Shown: positions 13,086 to 26,306 of the stretch, in pieces
How positions within the stretch are numbered: the stretch's first letter is position 1
How the letters are laid out: each line of letters opens with the position of its first letter
From: Agapanthus africanus
Lineage: Eukaryota > Streptophyta > Magnoliopsida > Asparagales > Amaryllidaceae
Length of the DNA stretch: 64,000 bases
Assembly: GCA_030015575.1 (NCBI GenBank)
Contig: JASDDO010000001.1
Span: 512,859,772-512,923,771, forward strand
Direction: 5' to 3'
Position numbers and translations under genes: made by a program
The notes under the pieces: model-generated
What the model saw: the letters and a program-made list of their open reading frames with translations, nothing else
What the model was told of the DNA's origin: nothing
Database searches by the model: none

Positions 13086-13546
13086 TATAGGTGTCCGATT
13101 AAATATGTGTACAGGCTGCACAGACTTTAATCGGACGGTTGATAATACTAGCGGCTTAGGACAAAGCCGGATTATTAAATCAGGTTTTGATTTAATAATT
13201 TATATATGTATTTATATATATGGATTCTAGTATTATTGTTCACTATTCATTTTCTCTCTTGGCTATTCGTATTTTTGTACGAATACGCGTATATGTATTT
13301 CGATACATATACCGGGTTGTATTCCATATTTATACGGAATGGTTTCTAGAAGATGGACACCTCATTTGTATGATTTTCTTTTTGGAAAATCATTTGTTTT
13401 ACAAATGAGGTGGAGGGGTGACATGGCATGAACATTGTTTAGCATGCAGAGAGGTATGGCATGGCTTTATTTTATTGTAAAATGAGTTGAAATTTTTTGT
13501 TGCATGATTGCAAAAGGGGGGCTGCCATCATCTCTCTAATGGCTTG
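13086..13546 (+). repeat. Element B 5' LTR, second piece
   Basis: Continues B's LTR from the hairpin (GTCCGATTAAA arm) after element A. It matches 27405-27860 of B's 3' LTR. It ends in gcttg (13542-13546), the left target-site copy made by element C. Confidence 0.85.
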
Positions 13547-15170
13547 TGTAGGGATTCTTCAGTACCATGCCTAGGATTTGGGTTGCATCACACATGCTAT
13601 AATAAAAAATTTGGGGTGCTAAACAATTCCAACCATGAATCGAACTAGAAATCTAGGGTAACAAACAACTAATATCACATACTAGAAGTATTTTAACACT
13701 AAGAGGTGAGTAATACAACCTTTTTAGACCTCTCTCCTTGACTCCTTGGATCAACTAGGGTTTGAAACGGTTTGCTTGAATCCTTCCAAGTCCACGAAGT
13801 CCCTTTGCTCAAGCTCCTAGCTTCACTTGATCGTTGAAGAAGTGGAGCAAACACTCTACACAAGTGGGCTAGGCTAATATAGATTGGTGATGTGGGTTTG
13901 GATCTCACTTAAAAACCTTTCCTTTTTGTTTCCTTCACTCACTTGAAAAGGGTAGAGAGCATGAAGGAGGAAGTTGAAGGAGATGGCAAAGCTTGAGCTC
14001 TTTTGTTTGTGATAATTCTCAAATAAAATGAGAAAAGAAAATATTAATGAGAGTCACACTCACATAGAACCATGGTTAATAAATATTTAGATATTTTATA
14101 TTGATTCAAAAGCCAAATGGAAAATCAAACCATGGTCTAATATTAGGTCAAGTGTAGAAGAGTGTAGAAACTTTCAACCATGATTTAATTCCTTCTTTTT
14201 TTCTCAATATCAAATATATACAAATATTTATACCATGTGAGTCTTGCATTGCCACCTCCAATGTATCAACAACCATGACACATGTATGCATGCATGTGTG
14301 CATTCATATCAACATATATACATACACACATTCATGCATACATCCAATAAGAAAAGGTTTTGAATAAATGAGCTAAAAGTCAATATTAAACCAACACTTG
14401 ATTTAATAACCCGGTCATATCACATCCGACCTGACCGATTTAAAATAAGGTATCATATACAAGCATTTAATCGAGCTCCCGCGCATATCCCATATGCACC
14501 CCACATCATTTCGCCTGAGCTAGGAAACCCCTCTGTGGGACTCTAAGACTCGTCAATACGCTAACAGTAGGCAGTGATCATATTACATTCCCACTAACCG
14601 TCAGCAGCACTAGCTGTACGTAACGGCTTCCAGGTATTGAGCGATCAAAAGAAAAACAAGCGAACCTGTCAAAACTCCCGTCGAGCCAACTGGCAGCACT
14701 TACCGTACAGTCCGGTCTCTTCGTCGGATATGCTGTATATCGAGTTTAGGGATGGTTTCGTCGACCCCAATAACTTAATAAGTCATGCCGGTATATGGCC
14801 TATAACAGATCGAGAAACTACTGATAACACTTATCAGTAAATCTCATCAACCCTGGCCAGGGACTTCCTGTTATAGCCAATCAAGCATAGCACAACATCA
14901 GCCCCCAATACCGGGAGAGACAAAACCCCTCCTATCACTCATTGCCTCCATGTGCCTCGGGGCTATACCCAAAATCCACTTGTTTGCACGACTAAGTAAA
15001 GCCGTGGTAGGGTGGAGATCAAAGTACAGTGGGAGGATACGCAAGACTCTATGACGATCTCGGATCTACAGACTAACCTGTATCAGTGTCACCTGAGAAT
15101 TGCTATCCGACAATAGATATAATACTACATAGGAGTTCTCGGCGAGTCTGTTCATTGTACCCAGTCTCCA
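13547..15170 (-). repeat. Element C 3' LTR (left copy, partial)
   Basis: Matches 17849-19500 of the right-hand LTR in the same order, including the ATGTATGCATGCATGTGTGC block and the CACCCCACATCATTTCGCC block. It lacks the part of the LTR that should lie nearest the interior. Confidence 0.82.
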
Positions 15171-15387
15171 TTGCGGATAGGGATTCTGTTGCACAATCAA
15201 TATCCCACGTTTTGCGGATCTCCTTATCCGCAACAGAAGATTCAGGGCCTGGGCTGGGTGGGGCTGAGGCAGTGAGGACATATGATACTTTATTATATGT
15301 GAGAGCAATGTTAATGTTCTTCAGCCAGTCTTTATAGTTCGTCCCGGTTAGCTTATTTTTCTCTAACAGTAGCTTAAGTCCAGTCAT
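15171..15387 (-). pseudogene. Element C gag-like N-terminal piece
   Basis: A minus-strand frame starting MTGLKLLLEKNKLTG, with NYKDWLKNINIALT next, has the usual beginning of plant copia gag proteins (LTG-x-NYxxWxxNxxIxL). Gag would form the particle shell around element RNA. Only about 70 codons remain before the sequence passes into the LTR, so this is a fossil fragment. It is the only recognisable gag in the copia part of the window. Confidence 0.7.
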
Positions 15388-15389
15388 GG

Positions 15390-17835
15390 TAATCTGCCAT
15401 TAGGAGAGATAAAAGAATACACTCAGCGAAAGCTCTTACAAAAGATCAGATTGGTTATAATCTTATCTAATCGATGTTTCCCACTGCTTTTATCAAATTT
15501 TCCTTCAAACCTTAAAAAGAAAACTAGTCAGGATTAATTATATTCTACAACTTCGCTAACCGTTCAGCCAAGCCAATGCCGGTACTTTGAGGGAGGTTCC
15601 CTGTGCTTTCGCACGGACCTAATTAGAATAAACCTTGTTTTCCCATAGGCGTAGCCCCGTTGACACCTTTCTAGACACCTAATGGATTAGCTAATTGTAA
15701 AGTGCAAAACTCTCCCGGGAGCAACTCTTGCTCACAGTGAGATCGGGATCCTACTATCACATAGAAGGTATGCAATCTCATTGCAAATTTCAACTCTTGA
15801 AACTCCCGATATTCTTTTTACCCCTAGCACTCATGACCTTGGCTATGGTCAACATATCATAAGCACTAATCAATTTCTACCCGTCATTTTATGATTAATT
15901 AGACCCACCCACATGACCCTTAGCTATGGTCAACATAAGCATGTGACGGTCCTAATTAATCGCATCATATGCTGTGTAGGAAAACATCACTCGGCTACCG
16001 TATACTACGCCTTGGCTATAGTCAACATACGTAGCACGAATACTAAGTACTCTACTTCCTAAAATGACGGAGGGCTGCGAATAGTTTTTAAGAAAACCTT
16101 TAACGCTTTGAACTTGATATCGTTGTAGAATCTAATGGTTTTAAAAGGAGTGGCTTAAGCTCCGCACTTTGAAAACTTGCTTTTTCATAAAAAGCCGAGT
16201 AGGTTTCAAATCCGATTCTACAACATCTTTTAGGTTCATTTTTCTTTACATTAATTTTATTAATGTAGTTCCATCATTTAAGTCCTTAAGCCATCAAAGA
16301 AAAGAGACGAAAATAGAACATGCACTTATGCTATCCGCATTCGCCACAATGTCGCGTTATGTACCGTTAGGTTACTTAACTAACGGCATAGCGGGGCGGG
16401 ACTAGCGCGGATGCAAAACATAAGCAACATTTATTATATATCATATATATAACACATCATTCGTCTCATTATATAAAGTGATCACATCACAGAATATCCA
16501 CAGCAGAAGCACATATTTGAAAATATAGGATATATTAGGAGGTCCGTATTTTGTATTTAGCCAACAATAGAAAATACAGATTCCACGGTCGCGATGAATA
16601 GCCAAGCCCACACCCCTAGACCCCTACGAGAGCGGCAGGTGACCCTACCAACTCTAGAGTTTAGGAGACCCGGTCTTGACTCCTCGAGATGGCCTCCTAC
16701 TGAACCCTAGAACCCGGTCACTTGTGCTCCCCTCCTTGGGTCTATCCTAATGCGGAAAAGTAAATAATATACAACAATGATGACATCATCCTCAACCCGG
16801 AAGTGCCCCAATAAAAGAATATTACATACAATTAATATTACATGAATGGAAATAAAAACTCTCATCTCACATAAAACCCTCGGCCATTCAATCACGACAA
16901 TCCTATACATCATATCTCAGCAATACATAACATCACATGTCATCAATATAAGTAAGTATGCGTACCCCAATTGTCGTTGATGTATAGCAACGAAACCGGC
17001 GATACACCACATACTACACTTACGGCCGCAGAAAATAAAGTGAAAAACTACAACAATTGGAATCATTACTTTCACATATATCTAGACGATGTTAAACGTT
17101 TCGATCAAATCAACAAACACCCACAAATTACCCCGAGAGCTCAACACTTGAGCAAAGTTAAAATACCCAAAACGTGCCAAAGTATCTATGGACCAACCGT
17201 AGAAGGGTCAACACTTGCCTCACCTATGGCGCCACGGAACTATGGCAAACCCTAAGGTTTGGCCGCGGTTCCATGGTCATAGAATCGAGTTAGTGTTACG
17301 TTCTTCTAGAGGGTCCATAGGGATACTTGCACGATCTTCCGAATATGTTCAACATGGAAACTTCCAACACTTGGAGAATTTCCAGCGATAGTAATGAGGT
17401 GATGTATGATATTCGTTCGAACTGTTAAACGTCGTCCAGGTTACCAAAACAATGTTAAAATTATGACTACAAAATACTATGAATTAGACCCTAACCAAAA
17501 TTAACATCACATGAAGTTTTTGGGCTAAACAAACAATACCTGAAAATCCAAAACCAACAGACCAGAGCATCAGAGAAATACGAGGCGATACGGAGGGGTT
17601 ATGGCCGGTCAGGCCGGAATTTAGGGTAATGTGGCTGGTCCAAAACCGGTGGATGGGCCCCGTTTTTCTCCAGTGTTCTCAGTGTATAACATGTAAGCTT
17701 CTACAGTTGCTAAAATAATTTTTCGATACCATTTTAAAATCGACAGAGAGCAGATCCTAGGGTTTCAGAATATCGTATTTTTCGGAGTTGTTTCGGTTTC
17801 GTAATATTTATAACAGTGTCTAAGTTTCTAGCTTG
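15390..17835 (-). other. Leader of element C
   Basis: About 2.4 kb of non-coding sequence read on the minus strand from the primer site. Several blocks match the leader of A and B, such as the region before the GACGGAGGGCT block near 16060-16080 and the CCGTTAGGTTACTTAAC block at about 16364. No supported frame; small open frames at 16169-16405 and 16971-17255 are on the opposite strand and look like chance. Confidence 0.65.
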
Positions 17836-17847
17836 GCTTTGATACCA
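17836..17847 (-). other. Primer-binding site of element C
   Basis: Minus-strand TGGTATCAAAGC, one base from the LTR end. It is the plant copia initiator-Met tRNA site with one difference from TGGTATCAGAGC. Confidence 0.8.
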
Positions 17848-17848
17848 T

Positions 17849-19905
17849 TGTAGGGATTCTTTATCACCATGCCTAGGGTTTGGGATGCATCACACATACT
17901 ATAATAAAAATTTAGGGGGTACTAAACAATTCCAACCATGAATCGAACTAGAAATTTAGGGTAACAAACAACTAATATCACATACTAGAAGTATTTTAAC
18001 ACTAAGAGGTGAGTAATACAACCTTTGTATACCTCCCTCCTTGACTCCTTGGATCAACTAGGGTTTGAAACGGTTTGCTTGAATCCTTCCAAGTCCACGA
18101 CGATCCACCACGAAGTCCCTTTGCTCAAGCTCCTAGCTTCACTTGATCTTTGAAGAAGTGGAGCAAACAATCTACACAAGTGGGCTTGACTAATATAGAT
18201 TGGTGATGTGGGTTTGGATCTCACTTAAAAACCTTTCCTTTCTATTTCCTTCACTCACTTGAAAAGGGTAGAGAGCATGAAGGAGGAAGATGAAGGAGAT
18301 GGCAAAGCTAGAGCTCTTTTGTTTGTGATAATTCTCAAATAAAATGAGAAAAGAAAATAAAAATGAGAGTCACACTCACATAGAACCATGGTTAATAAAT
18401 ATCTAGATATTTTGTATTGAGTCAAAAGCCAAATAGAAAATCAAACCATGGTCTAATATTATGTCAAGTGTAGAAGAGTGTAGAAACTTTCAACCATGAT
18501 TTAATTCCTTTTTCTTTTTCTCAATATCAAATATATACAAATATTTATATCATGTGAGTCTTGCATTGCCACTTCCAATGTATCAACAACCATGACATAT
18601 GTATGCATGCATGTGTGCATTCATATCAACATATATACATACACACATTCATGCATACATCTAATAAGAAAAGGTTTTTAATAAATGAGCTAAAAGTCAA
18701 TATTAAACCGACACTTGATTTAATAACCCGGTCATATCACATACGACCCGACCAATAGAAAATGCCCGATTTAAAATACGGTATCATATACATGCATTTA
18801 ATCGAGCTCCCACGCATATCACATATACACCCCACATCATTTCGCCTGAGCTAGGAAACCCCTCTGTGGGACTCTAAGACTCGTCAATACGCTAGCAGTA
18901 TGCAATGATCATATCACATACCCACTAACCGTCAGTGGCACTAGCTATACGTAATGGCTCCCAGGTATTGAGCGATCAGAACAAAAACAAGAGAACATGT
19001 CAAAACTTTCGTCGAGCCAACTGGCAACACTTACCGTACAGTCCGGTCTCTTCGTCAGATATGCTGCATATCGAGTTTAGGGATGGTTTCATCGACCCCA
19101 ATAACTCAATAAGTCATGCCGGTATATGGCCTATAACAGATCAAGAAACTACTAATAACATTTATCAGTAAATCTCATCAGCCCTGGCCAGGGACTTCAT
19201 GTTATAGCCGATCAAGCATAGCACAACATCAACCCCCAATACCGGGAAAGACGAAACCCCTCCTATCGCTCATTGCCTCCATGTGCCTCGGGATTGTACC
19301 CAAAATCCATCTGTTTGCATGACTCAATAGAGCCGTGGCAGGGTGGAGATCAAAGTACAGTGGGAGGACACACAAGACTCTATGACGATCTCGAGTCTAA
19401 AAACTAACCTGTACCAGTGTCACCTGAGAACTGCTATCCGACGATAGATATAATACCATATAGAAGTTCTCAGTGAGTCCGTTCAGTGTACCTAGTCTCC
19501 ACTGAGCACCCGTATACAATCTTTGGTGTCACCACACCAATGGATATGGGATCATCCATCGCCCATCATATGGGACAAGAACCGTATACACTAGTCTACT
19601 CTGGAATATCAATACCTCGTCTAGATACACCTACGACTAGGAACGTTTCAAGGATATGCTTATAAACTACACATGTCCCACTAGTATGATCTGCATCATA
19701 GTCCCAGTAGTCAAGCAAATATCCTAAGGTCTTTATCAATATGTACCAAAAGAGTAAGATGCATGATCAAATGAACATGTCAAGATAAAGTACAACCAAA
19801 TAGCATACTATCATGTCGAGCAAGAATGTCCTCTGAATATATATATACACATACCGATACATCCACTATCATATAATGGCCTCTAGGGCATACATATATC
19901 CAACA
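17849..19905 (-). repeat. Element C 5' LTR (right copy, full)
   Basis: 2057 bp, TG...CA ends. Read on the minus strand it begins TGTTGGATATATGTATGCC, close to D's LTR start TGTTAGGAATATGTATGCC. It is followed on the right by gcttg and the continuation of B's LTR. Confidence 0.88.
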
Positions 19906-20435
19906 GCTTGCTCATCTTTTTTCTAGGCTTGCTTGATTACTTGCTTCTTCTTTCTCTTTCTCATTCTCACTTAGAGAAAGTTTAGCCATTTCTTTAGTTG
20001 CTCATGCCACATGTTTCCTCACCTCCTTTTTCATCTTCTATGGTTGCACTTTTGAGCATTAGTGATGAGAGAAAAACAATAGTGAGATAATCCTACACCT
20101 CCACTCTCCATTGCAAGCAACCTTGGAGCATCAGTTGCTTGTTAAGAAAGGCTGGAGCTTGCACTGTTTCCCTTGGGTGGATCATCGTAGATGGAGGAAG
20201 ACCGGCAACCGAATTCGATCCGCAACCACTAGGAGCTTGGGATGATGGTTGAAAACCCGAAGGACTTGGTTCATTAAGTATAAACATTCTAACCTAGTAG
20301 TTTAGCTCTATGTTAGTTTGCTAGTATAGGTTTTTGGTTCGATCTTGTGCGGGTTTCATTTGCGCCAAAGTTTTGAAAATTTTTGTTCCGCATTTGGCCA
20401 CAGTTTGATGGCCGGGGCACCGGAGAAACCCAGCA
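19906..20435 (+). repeat. Element B 5' LTR, third piece
   Basis: Completes B's 5' LTR after element C and matches about 27860-28392 of the 3' LTR. It ends CCCAGCA at 20435, one base before the primer site. Confidence 0.87.
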
Positions 20436-20436
20436 G

Positions 20437-20448
20437 TGGTATCAGAGC
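20437..20448 (+). other. Primer-binding site of element B
   Basis: TGGTATCAGAGC, the standard plant copia site for initiator methionine tRNA. Its presence shows that the split LTR starting at 2109 is B's 5' LTR and not only D's or A's end. Confidence 0.88.
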
Positions 20449-21685
20449 TACCCAAACACCTTAAACTAGCTTGTTACGACATTAGAATTCATGTTTTTTC
20501 AGGCATCGAAAACTGTCGAAAAAACAGTCCCGGATTTTTGAGTTTTGAGATGTTTGCACACCCCGCAGGATCTCGGTTTGAACCGAAAAGCCGTAGGGTG
20601 GTGCGTGGGCACCCCAGGGAGACCCCAGAGGGGACCGAATGGCTGGGCCCACTCCCCAAGACCACCACAAGGTGGTCTTGGGGGTGGGGACCCAAAACTG
20701 CCCCTCCATGGGAAGTTTCGGGTCTGCCTCACCCTCTGGCCATCTTGTGGTGGCCTCTGGGGTGGGGTACCCCCTTCAAGCCCCCCAAATAGAAGTTAAT
20801 TTCGTGCTCTAACTCCCCGCGAAGGTTTGGGCGCATTTCGTTTTGATTCGGACCTCCGAATTGGCTCAAAACTCGACTTTTTGGATGTTTAGTCCACTTG
20901 TTTTTTATCCTTAGTGTATTTGGGATGTGCGCTAGTTTTGTTTTGGAATTCTAATGTCGTGACTTCGTTTGCATGCGTGGATGTGTTGGTAACATTATAT
21001 AATTGCTATATGCTCAATTAGACGGGGTTACACACTTGATTCGGTTACTTGTTTCTGTGGATATATATCTGGTTATGGTTTGTGCGGATTGTCGTGATGG
21101 ATAACCTTGGGTGGAATGGTAGTACAGTTTAGTTTCATTTGTACATTTGATATTGCGGTGCGAGCGTCCGACATGTGGACTTCCATCACTCCCAGTTTAT
21201 ATATTATTTGTTTGATGCACGACCGGGTTGAGGTCGATGTCACCCGTATACATTTTTTCTTTTCTTTTCTGTACTAGAATTACCCCGCGGTGGAGTGCAT
21301 GAATAGCCGGATTCTAGAGGGAAACGGGCCCGCATCTCATGGCGTTGAGACGGAGGGGGCCTTACTCTAGAATTGGCGGGTTATTCGCCATACTCTTAGG
21401 GGGTATAGGTTGACCCGCGGAGGGGTGCTCAAGTTACTGGATTCCGTGAAGTGATGGGTGGCACACTCACTTTGATGATTGGGGTTGCCTCACTTCTGAG
21501 ATTGGTGGGTAAACTGCCACGCTCATAGGGTCTAGGTTTTCATTGCACAGGCTATCCACACGACCAGAGGAACGTCGGGTTTCACTTGCGGCTCAAAGGA
21601 AACCCGGGGCTCCCAGATTATCCGTTTGTTCTGTGATGCTTATCGCTATTCTGTGATGTTGCTTATATCATGCCTGGGACGAATG

Positions 21686-21735
<50 letters not shown>

Positions 21736-22890
21736 GATGTTGTATATGTTTTTCACCTGCGCTAGTCCATTCCCCGCTCTGTCATTAGTTAAGTAACCTA
21801 ACGGATGATGACGGGACCCAGTGGCGAATGCGGGTGGCATATACGTACATCATATGTTTGTTCTTTTCTGGTGTGATTATTTGATGGGATTGCATTGATT
21901 CTTATCAATGCAAGGATAAAACAAACCTATATGATATTATTGGAACCAAGTTTATTAAAACACACATTATAGACGTATTCTTTTGCTTTGCACAGTGGTA
22001 TTCGGTTATGAATATCCAGCACCTCATTCGACGAGGCAAGGGCCGAGATCCCTTCATCGGGAGTGACCCCTTGAGCAGAAGTTTGCGTCAACGTAATAAC
22101 TTTACTATATTCATTTCCTTTTGCTTTGCATCGTGGTATTCGATTGAGAATATCCTGCACCTCATTCGATGAGGAAAGAGCCAAGATCCCTTCACCGGGA
22201 ATGACCTCTTTAGAAAAAGTTTGTGCCACTATATATTTGAAAAACCACTTGGATTCCTTCAACGAGATCAAGTTCATTACGTTAAAGGTTTTTTGCCAAA
22301 AACCGGCCGTAGCCCTCCGTCATTTCAGATTAGTATTGCTTAGTATTCGTGTTGCGTTTGTTGACCTTGTCAAGGCGTGGTGTGTGGTAGCTCTGTAATA
22401 CCTTTCTGTCCCATGGATATGTGGATTGGTTAGGACAATCGTTCGACCTTGTTGACCTTGTCAAGGGTCTGTGCGGGTGGGTCTAATGCAATCAGGATAA
22501 TGACGGGTTGAACTTGACTAGGACCCTTTGACTTGTTGATCTTGTCAAGGTCACTTGGGTCCTAGGGGTAAAAACACACACCGGGTGTTTCAAACATACA
22601 GGAAACTTTCCAGACTTGCGCATACCTTCTAGAGTGTGGTGACTTGAGTGGATTCCATCAAGTTATCATGTGATGATAGTTGGATCCTGATTCCCACTGA
22701 TGAGTAGGTGCTACTCCTCAGGTGATTTTAGATGATCCCGACTAATTCCCCTTTTGGGTTTGGAGGAGAATTCGAGGAAATAGTGGGAGCCATCCGGATT
22801 AGATAAAGTGATTGACTATTCTGATCTAGGTTAGAGTGCATGCTGAGTGTTTCTTTTCTCTCTCTCTCTCTGGCAGCGACCATGGCCCGA
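20449..22890 (+). other. Leader of element B
   Basis: Non-coding leader colinear with A's. It begins with a GC-rich stretch at about 20545-20800 that throws off open frames on both strands (20436-20792, 20545-20799), which I take as chance. An (AC)n tract is at about 21690-21730. The duplicated 130-bp block seen in A is here at about 21975-22090 and 22115-22225. Confidence 0.72.
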
Positions 22891-22949
22891 CCCTAGACTA
22901 AAACTCATGAACTAACCGAATCTTCTTAAAACACTTTGGCTTTTGGATT

Positions 22950-23730
22950 GTCATTGTCGCATAACTCATTGCCACTACTACTTTCCCTTTGCATTTCTCC
23001 GGAACATTCCGTATCATTACAAAGATCCATATTTATAGGATATGCCATCATATAGTTACATACGAACTCGATAGAACTTGTTCCGGTTCGAGGATGGTTT
23101 CCGGTTCTGGAAAAATCGAATATGATTATTCAGTTGTTTTTTCTCTTTACCTTCTCTCAGATTGCGAGAGCTCCTAGTGTTAGGAGAGTACACCTATTAC
23201 GCTTATTAGACAGTCTTCTTCCAAATCATAGGCAGGTGCCGAAAGGTAGAAAAGGAAGAAAACCAAATAGACTAAGTTTGGTGTACGAAGGTAATAAGTA
23301 GAGACAAATAAATGGATTAGAAATAGGGCAAAGTAAAATGCCACTGCTATCATTCACGACGAAACCGCGTATATCATCACCACTTCTACTTCACCTTTGC
23401 ATTTCTCTGAAACATTCCGTATCACTATGAAGATCCACATTTATTGGATATGCCATCGTATAGTTACATACGAACTCGAAAGAACTTGTTCCAGATTTGA
23501 TGATGGTTTCCAGTTCAGGAGAAATAGAATATGTTTATTCAGTTGTCTTTTCTCTTTACCTTCTCTTAGGTTGCGAGGGCTCCTGGTTAAGAGAGCACAC
23601 CTGTTATGCTTATTGGATAGTCTTCTTCCAAACAATAGGCTGGTGCCGAAAGGTGGGGAAGGAAGAAAACCAATTAGCCTAAAGGTGGTGTACAGAAGGT
23701 AATAAGTAAAGACATAATAAAGGGATTGGA
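22950..23730 (+). repeat. Tandem module (two units) in element B
   Basis: Units at about 22960-23340 and 23360-23720, matching A's module, with the same TTTCTC / AACATTCCGTATCA start and AGTTACATACGAACTCGA block. Open frames at 22989-23177 and 23397-23702 follow the module but are in different relation to each unit. No domain recognised. Confidence 0.75.
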
Positions 23731-26090
23731 GTGAGGGCATGGAACTATACGGTTACAGTCTTGAATCAGGATAGTGGAAGAGGCGTTACTAGGAATACCA
23801 GATTACCCCTTCGAAATATTTTCATGTTTCATATCAATGTTAATTGAAAACTGTTTTCCCCAATTGGATTCTAACTCCAGGGTATGTATTTACCAGGTTT
23901 GATTCTCACATCTGTATGGCGTTACAGATGGTGAGTGAGAGTAAGATATTGGGAATTGGGTGATTAGATGCTTTGTATATCGGAATTCTTTGTAATTGGT
24001 GATATTTGAGGAAATCGCCTGGGTTTTTGCCTGACGGCAAATATTTAGTTTTGAATATCCGTTGTTATGCACCAATTTCAAACTGATATATCTGTACGTT
24101 TATTTTATAAAGTGAGATATAACTTTTTGATATTATGTCCATGACATTTACCTGTATCAGTTAGTGATTAGGTAAGGTGCATTCAACAGCGGTGTAATTC
24201 TTCTTAACCATGGCTCAGTTTTCAACCTACCACGCACAGGGTTTGAGTTATCGAATTCAGGGGACTTGTACAAAGTATTGTATGTTGTCCGGTGTCCATT
24301 AGGACAAAAGGGTTGGTATTCGTACTATATTCTGTTTACTCATGACTTCTCCAGTTCTAGACAAGTATTTCGTTGAAATGTAAGGTCCAGATATTGAGAA
24401 GTTATAGGTATAAGAATAAAGTAGAGAACCATCTGTTGCAAGTATCAGGATTCTTCAAGGTGATCGAAGATGTAGATACTTGTTCTAGGTGTTCCATCGT
24501 AAGTAATGGTTTTTGAGAACTTGCTTCTCTTTCAGGTTACTCATATGTGGATGCACTCCTGGATGAGTAATACTGCTTAGCCTTTTTCCATTTAGTTGAC
24601 ATGCACTAGAGACAGATGCATGATTTGAATCTGGTTCCAATTAAATTAGTGCCTCTGTTTCTATATTGTATATAAAATGGTTCATATCTTAACAATGTTA
24701 AGGTATATGGAATTGTCCGGCTTATGCTTAAAACCAGAATCCGGATAAACTCAAGGCACATTTCAGTAATGACAGTTTGTGAGTTATCCCAGGCTTTGAT
24801 GAGGGTTAACTTTCTACCATCTGGAAGATCAATGATTATATTGTTCTTGACTCGCCACCAGTTTTAGTAAAATGGATTCTTTTCAGAAAACATTAGTGGG
24901 AGTATGGTAGAACTGAAAGTGATTCCAGAACCACAAACGATTACTGAAAATTTAATAGAACCTAAGAATTCAATTGGTTTCGAAGATCCATTAGCCACTC
25001 CGCAAATATGGTGGGTAACCTCAGGCACCCGAGAGGTACTTTGGTCTCCTCAAAGACGGTGACAGGGAGGTTCTTGATTACCCAAACTTGACACTACTGT
25101 TGTTCTAGACTGCGAGATCTGGCAGGAGGATGAGTATAACGTCGTTCTGAACTAGCTTTAGAAGTGCACGTGTATATGACTCTATCAGAGGGTTGTTTTA
25201 GTCAGTGGGAGCAGCGGAAGCGCGGTGGGCATGTAGCTTATGTCTATTTATAGACTAAAACAGATATAGCGGAGATAGATAGTCTATTTTGAAGTGTCGG
25301 TCATAGAGTTTTACTTCATCAGAATAGCAGATGGATCTGGTAAGAAGGTGGTATGAAGTAATGTCCTGGTATTTGGATGGCATGCTCTTGATAGGAAGTG
25401 ATATTCCTATACTAGATCGGTTATACTGTGGTTGTTACAATGTGTTTCTCCATATAAAATCTGGATAAAATATCAGGGTTTCTGGTTACTAGATCTATGG
25501 TTTTAGATATAGATTTTGGAAGTGTCCCAATTTGGGTACTTAACACTATTCTAAAGTGTTTTAGAATGGACGACTCCTGGCGTGGTGGTGTACCCGCAGG
25601 TGCTGGAGTCACCCTCTCTAAAGAGATATCTTTCAGACTGATGGGGAGAGAGATCTGCATGATTAGCATATCACTTGCTTAGGCAATTGAGTTAATCATG
25701 AAATGTTAAGTACCACACCAGATATTGCTTTTGCACTGGTTGCAATAAGTATATATATTAATCCAATTTTGGAGAAACGGTGGGAAGCAGTTATGAACAT
25801 AAGTGAATTTTCTTGGTATATGGTAACGGTAGTCTCCTTCAGGAGGCGGTTATCATTTTAGGCTTCCAAGGTAATCTGGATGACAGAGTGACTGTTAGAG
25901 TTATAGTTTTTCCCTCTTTTGAAGGGCAGTATGTTGCACAGGTGGTCCAAGAGGATACTGTGGAAGGCATGGCACAAGATACTGATTAAATTCAGTGGAT
26001 GATACAGTCTAAGAAGTTTGTTGGATTTGGAGTTCATTTGTGAACTGGGTCCCATCAGATATCCAAACAAATTCTAAGACAGGTATTGCT
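23731..26090 (+). pseudogene. Unassigned region and decayed pol-like stretch of element B
   Basis: About 23731-24690 is the unassigned region shared with A. From about 24690 the order follows D's pol, as in A: AATTGTCCGG near 24711, the ACCACAAACGATTACTG block near 24930, and a CCCATCAGATATCC block near 26050 that matches the RNase H end. Many breaks; non-coding. Confidence 0.75.
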
Positions 26091-26306
26091 CATTTCGGGA
26101 GATAGTCTTTCTCCGCGAAGTTGAGATATAGAGAGATAAAGATAGAAACACTGGAGTGGATCCACTCACTGAGGCTATTTCTAGAACGCAATAATTTCGC
26201 AAATGGGATTTGCGAGACTGATTAGTAGAGAAGTTGGGTGTTCGGTATCACACGGGCTGTGAGTATGCGACACCGCAATAATTAGCCTTAAGTGCAAGTG
26301 GGAGAT
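26091..26306 (+). other. 3' untranslated end and polypurine tract of element B
   Basis: Ends in AAGTGCAAGTGGGAGAT immediately before the LTR, the same tract as in D. Confidence 0.78.

Larger units (their letters stand above)
13547..19905 (-). mobile_element. Element C: internally shortened Ty1/copia element inserted in B's LTR
   Basis: Minus-strand element of 6.36 kb with an exact 5-bp target duplication, gcttg at 13542-13546 and 19906-19910. Read on the minus strand it has a 5' LTR (19905-17849), a primer site, a long leader (to about 15390), the start of a gag-like frame and then a partial 3' LTR (to 13547). Nearly all coding sequence is missing, so it is broken. The first 85 bases of the two LTRs differ at about nine positions, but the rest looks closer, perhaps 5 percent overall. 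LTRs resemble D, whereas the leader resembles A, B and E. Confidence 0.88.

Noticed and set aside
20436-20799. Overlapping frames of 118, 84, 77, 75 and 68 codons
   Set aside because: They are caused by a GC-rich stretch in B's leader; no single frame is favoured and none is shared with A.
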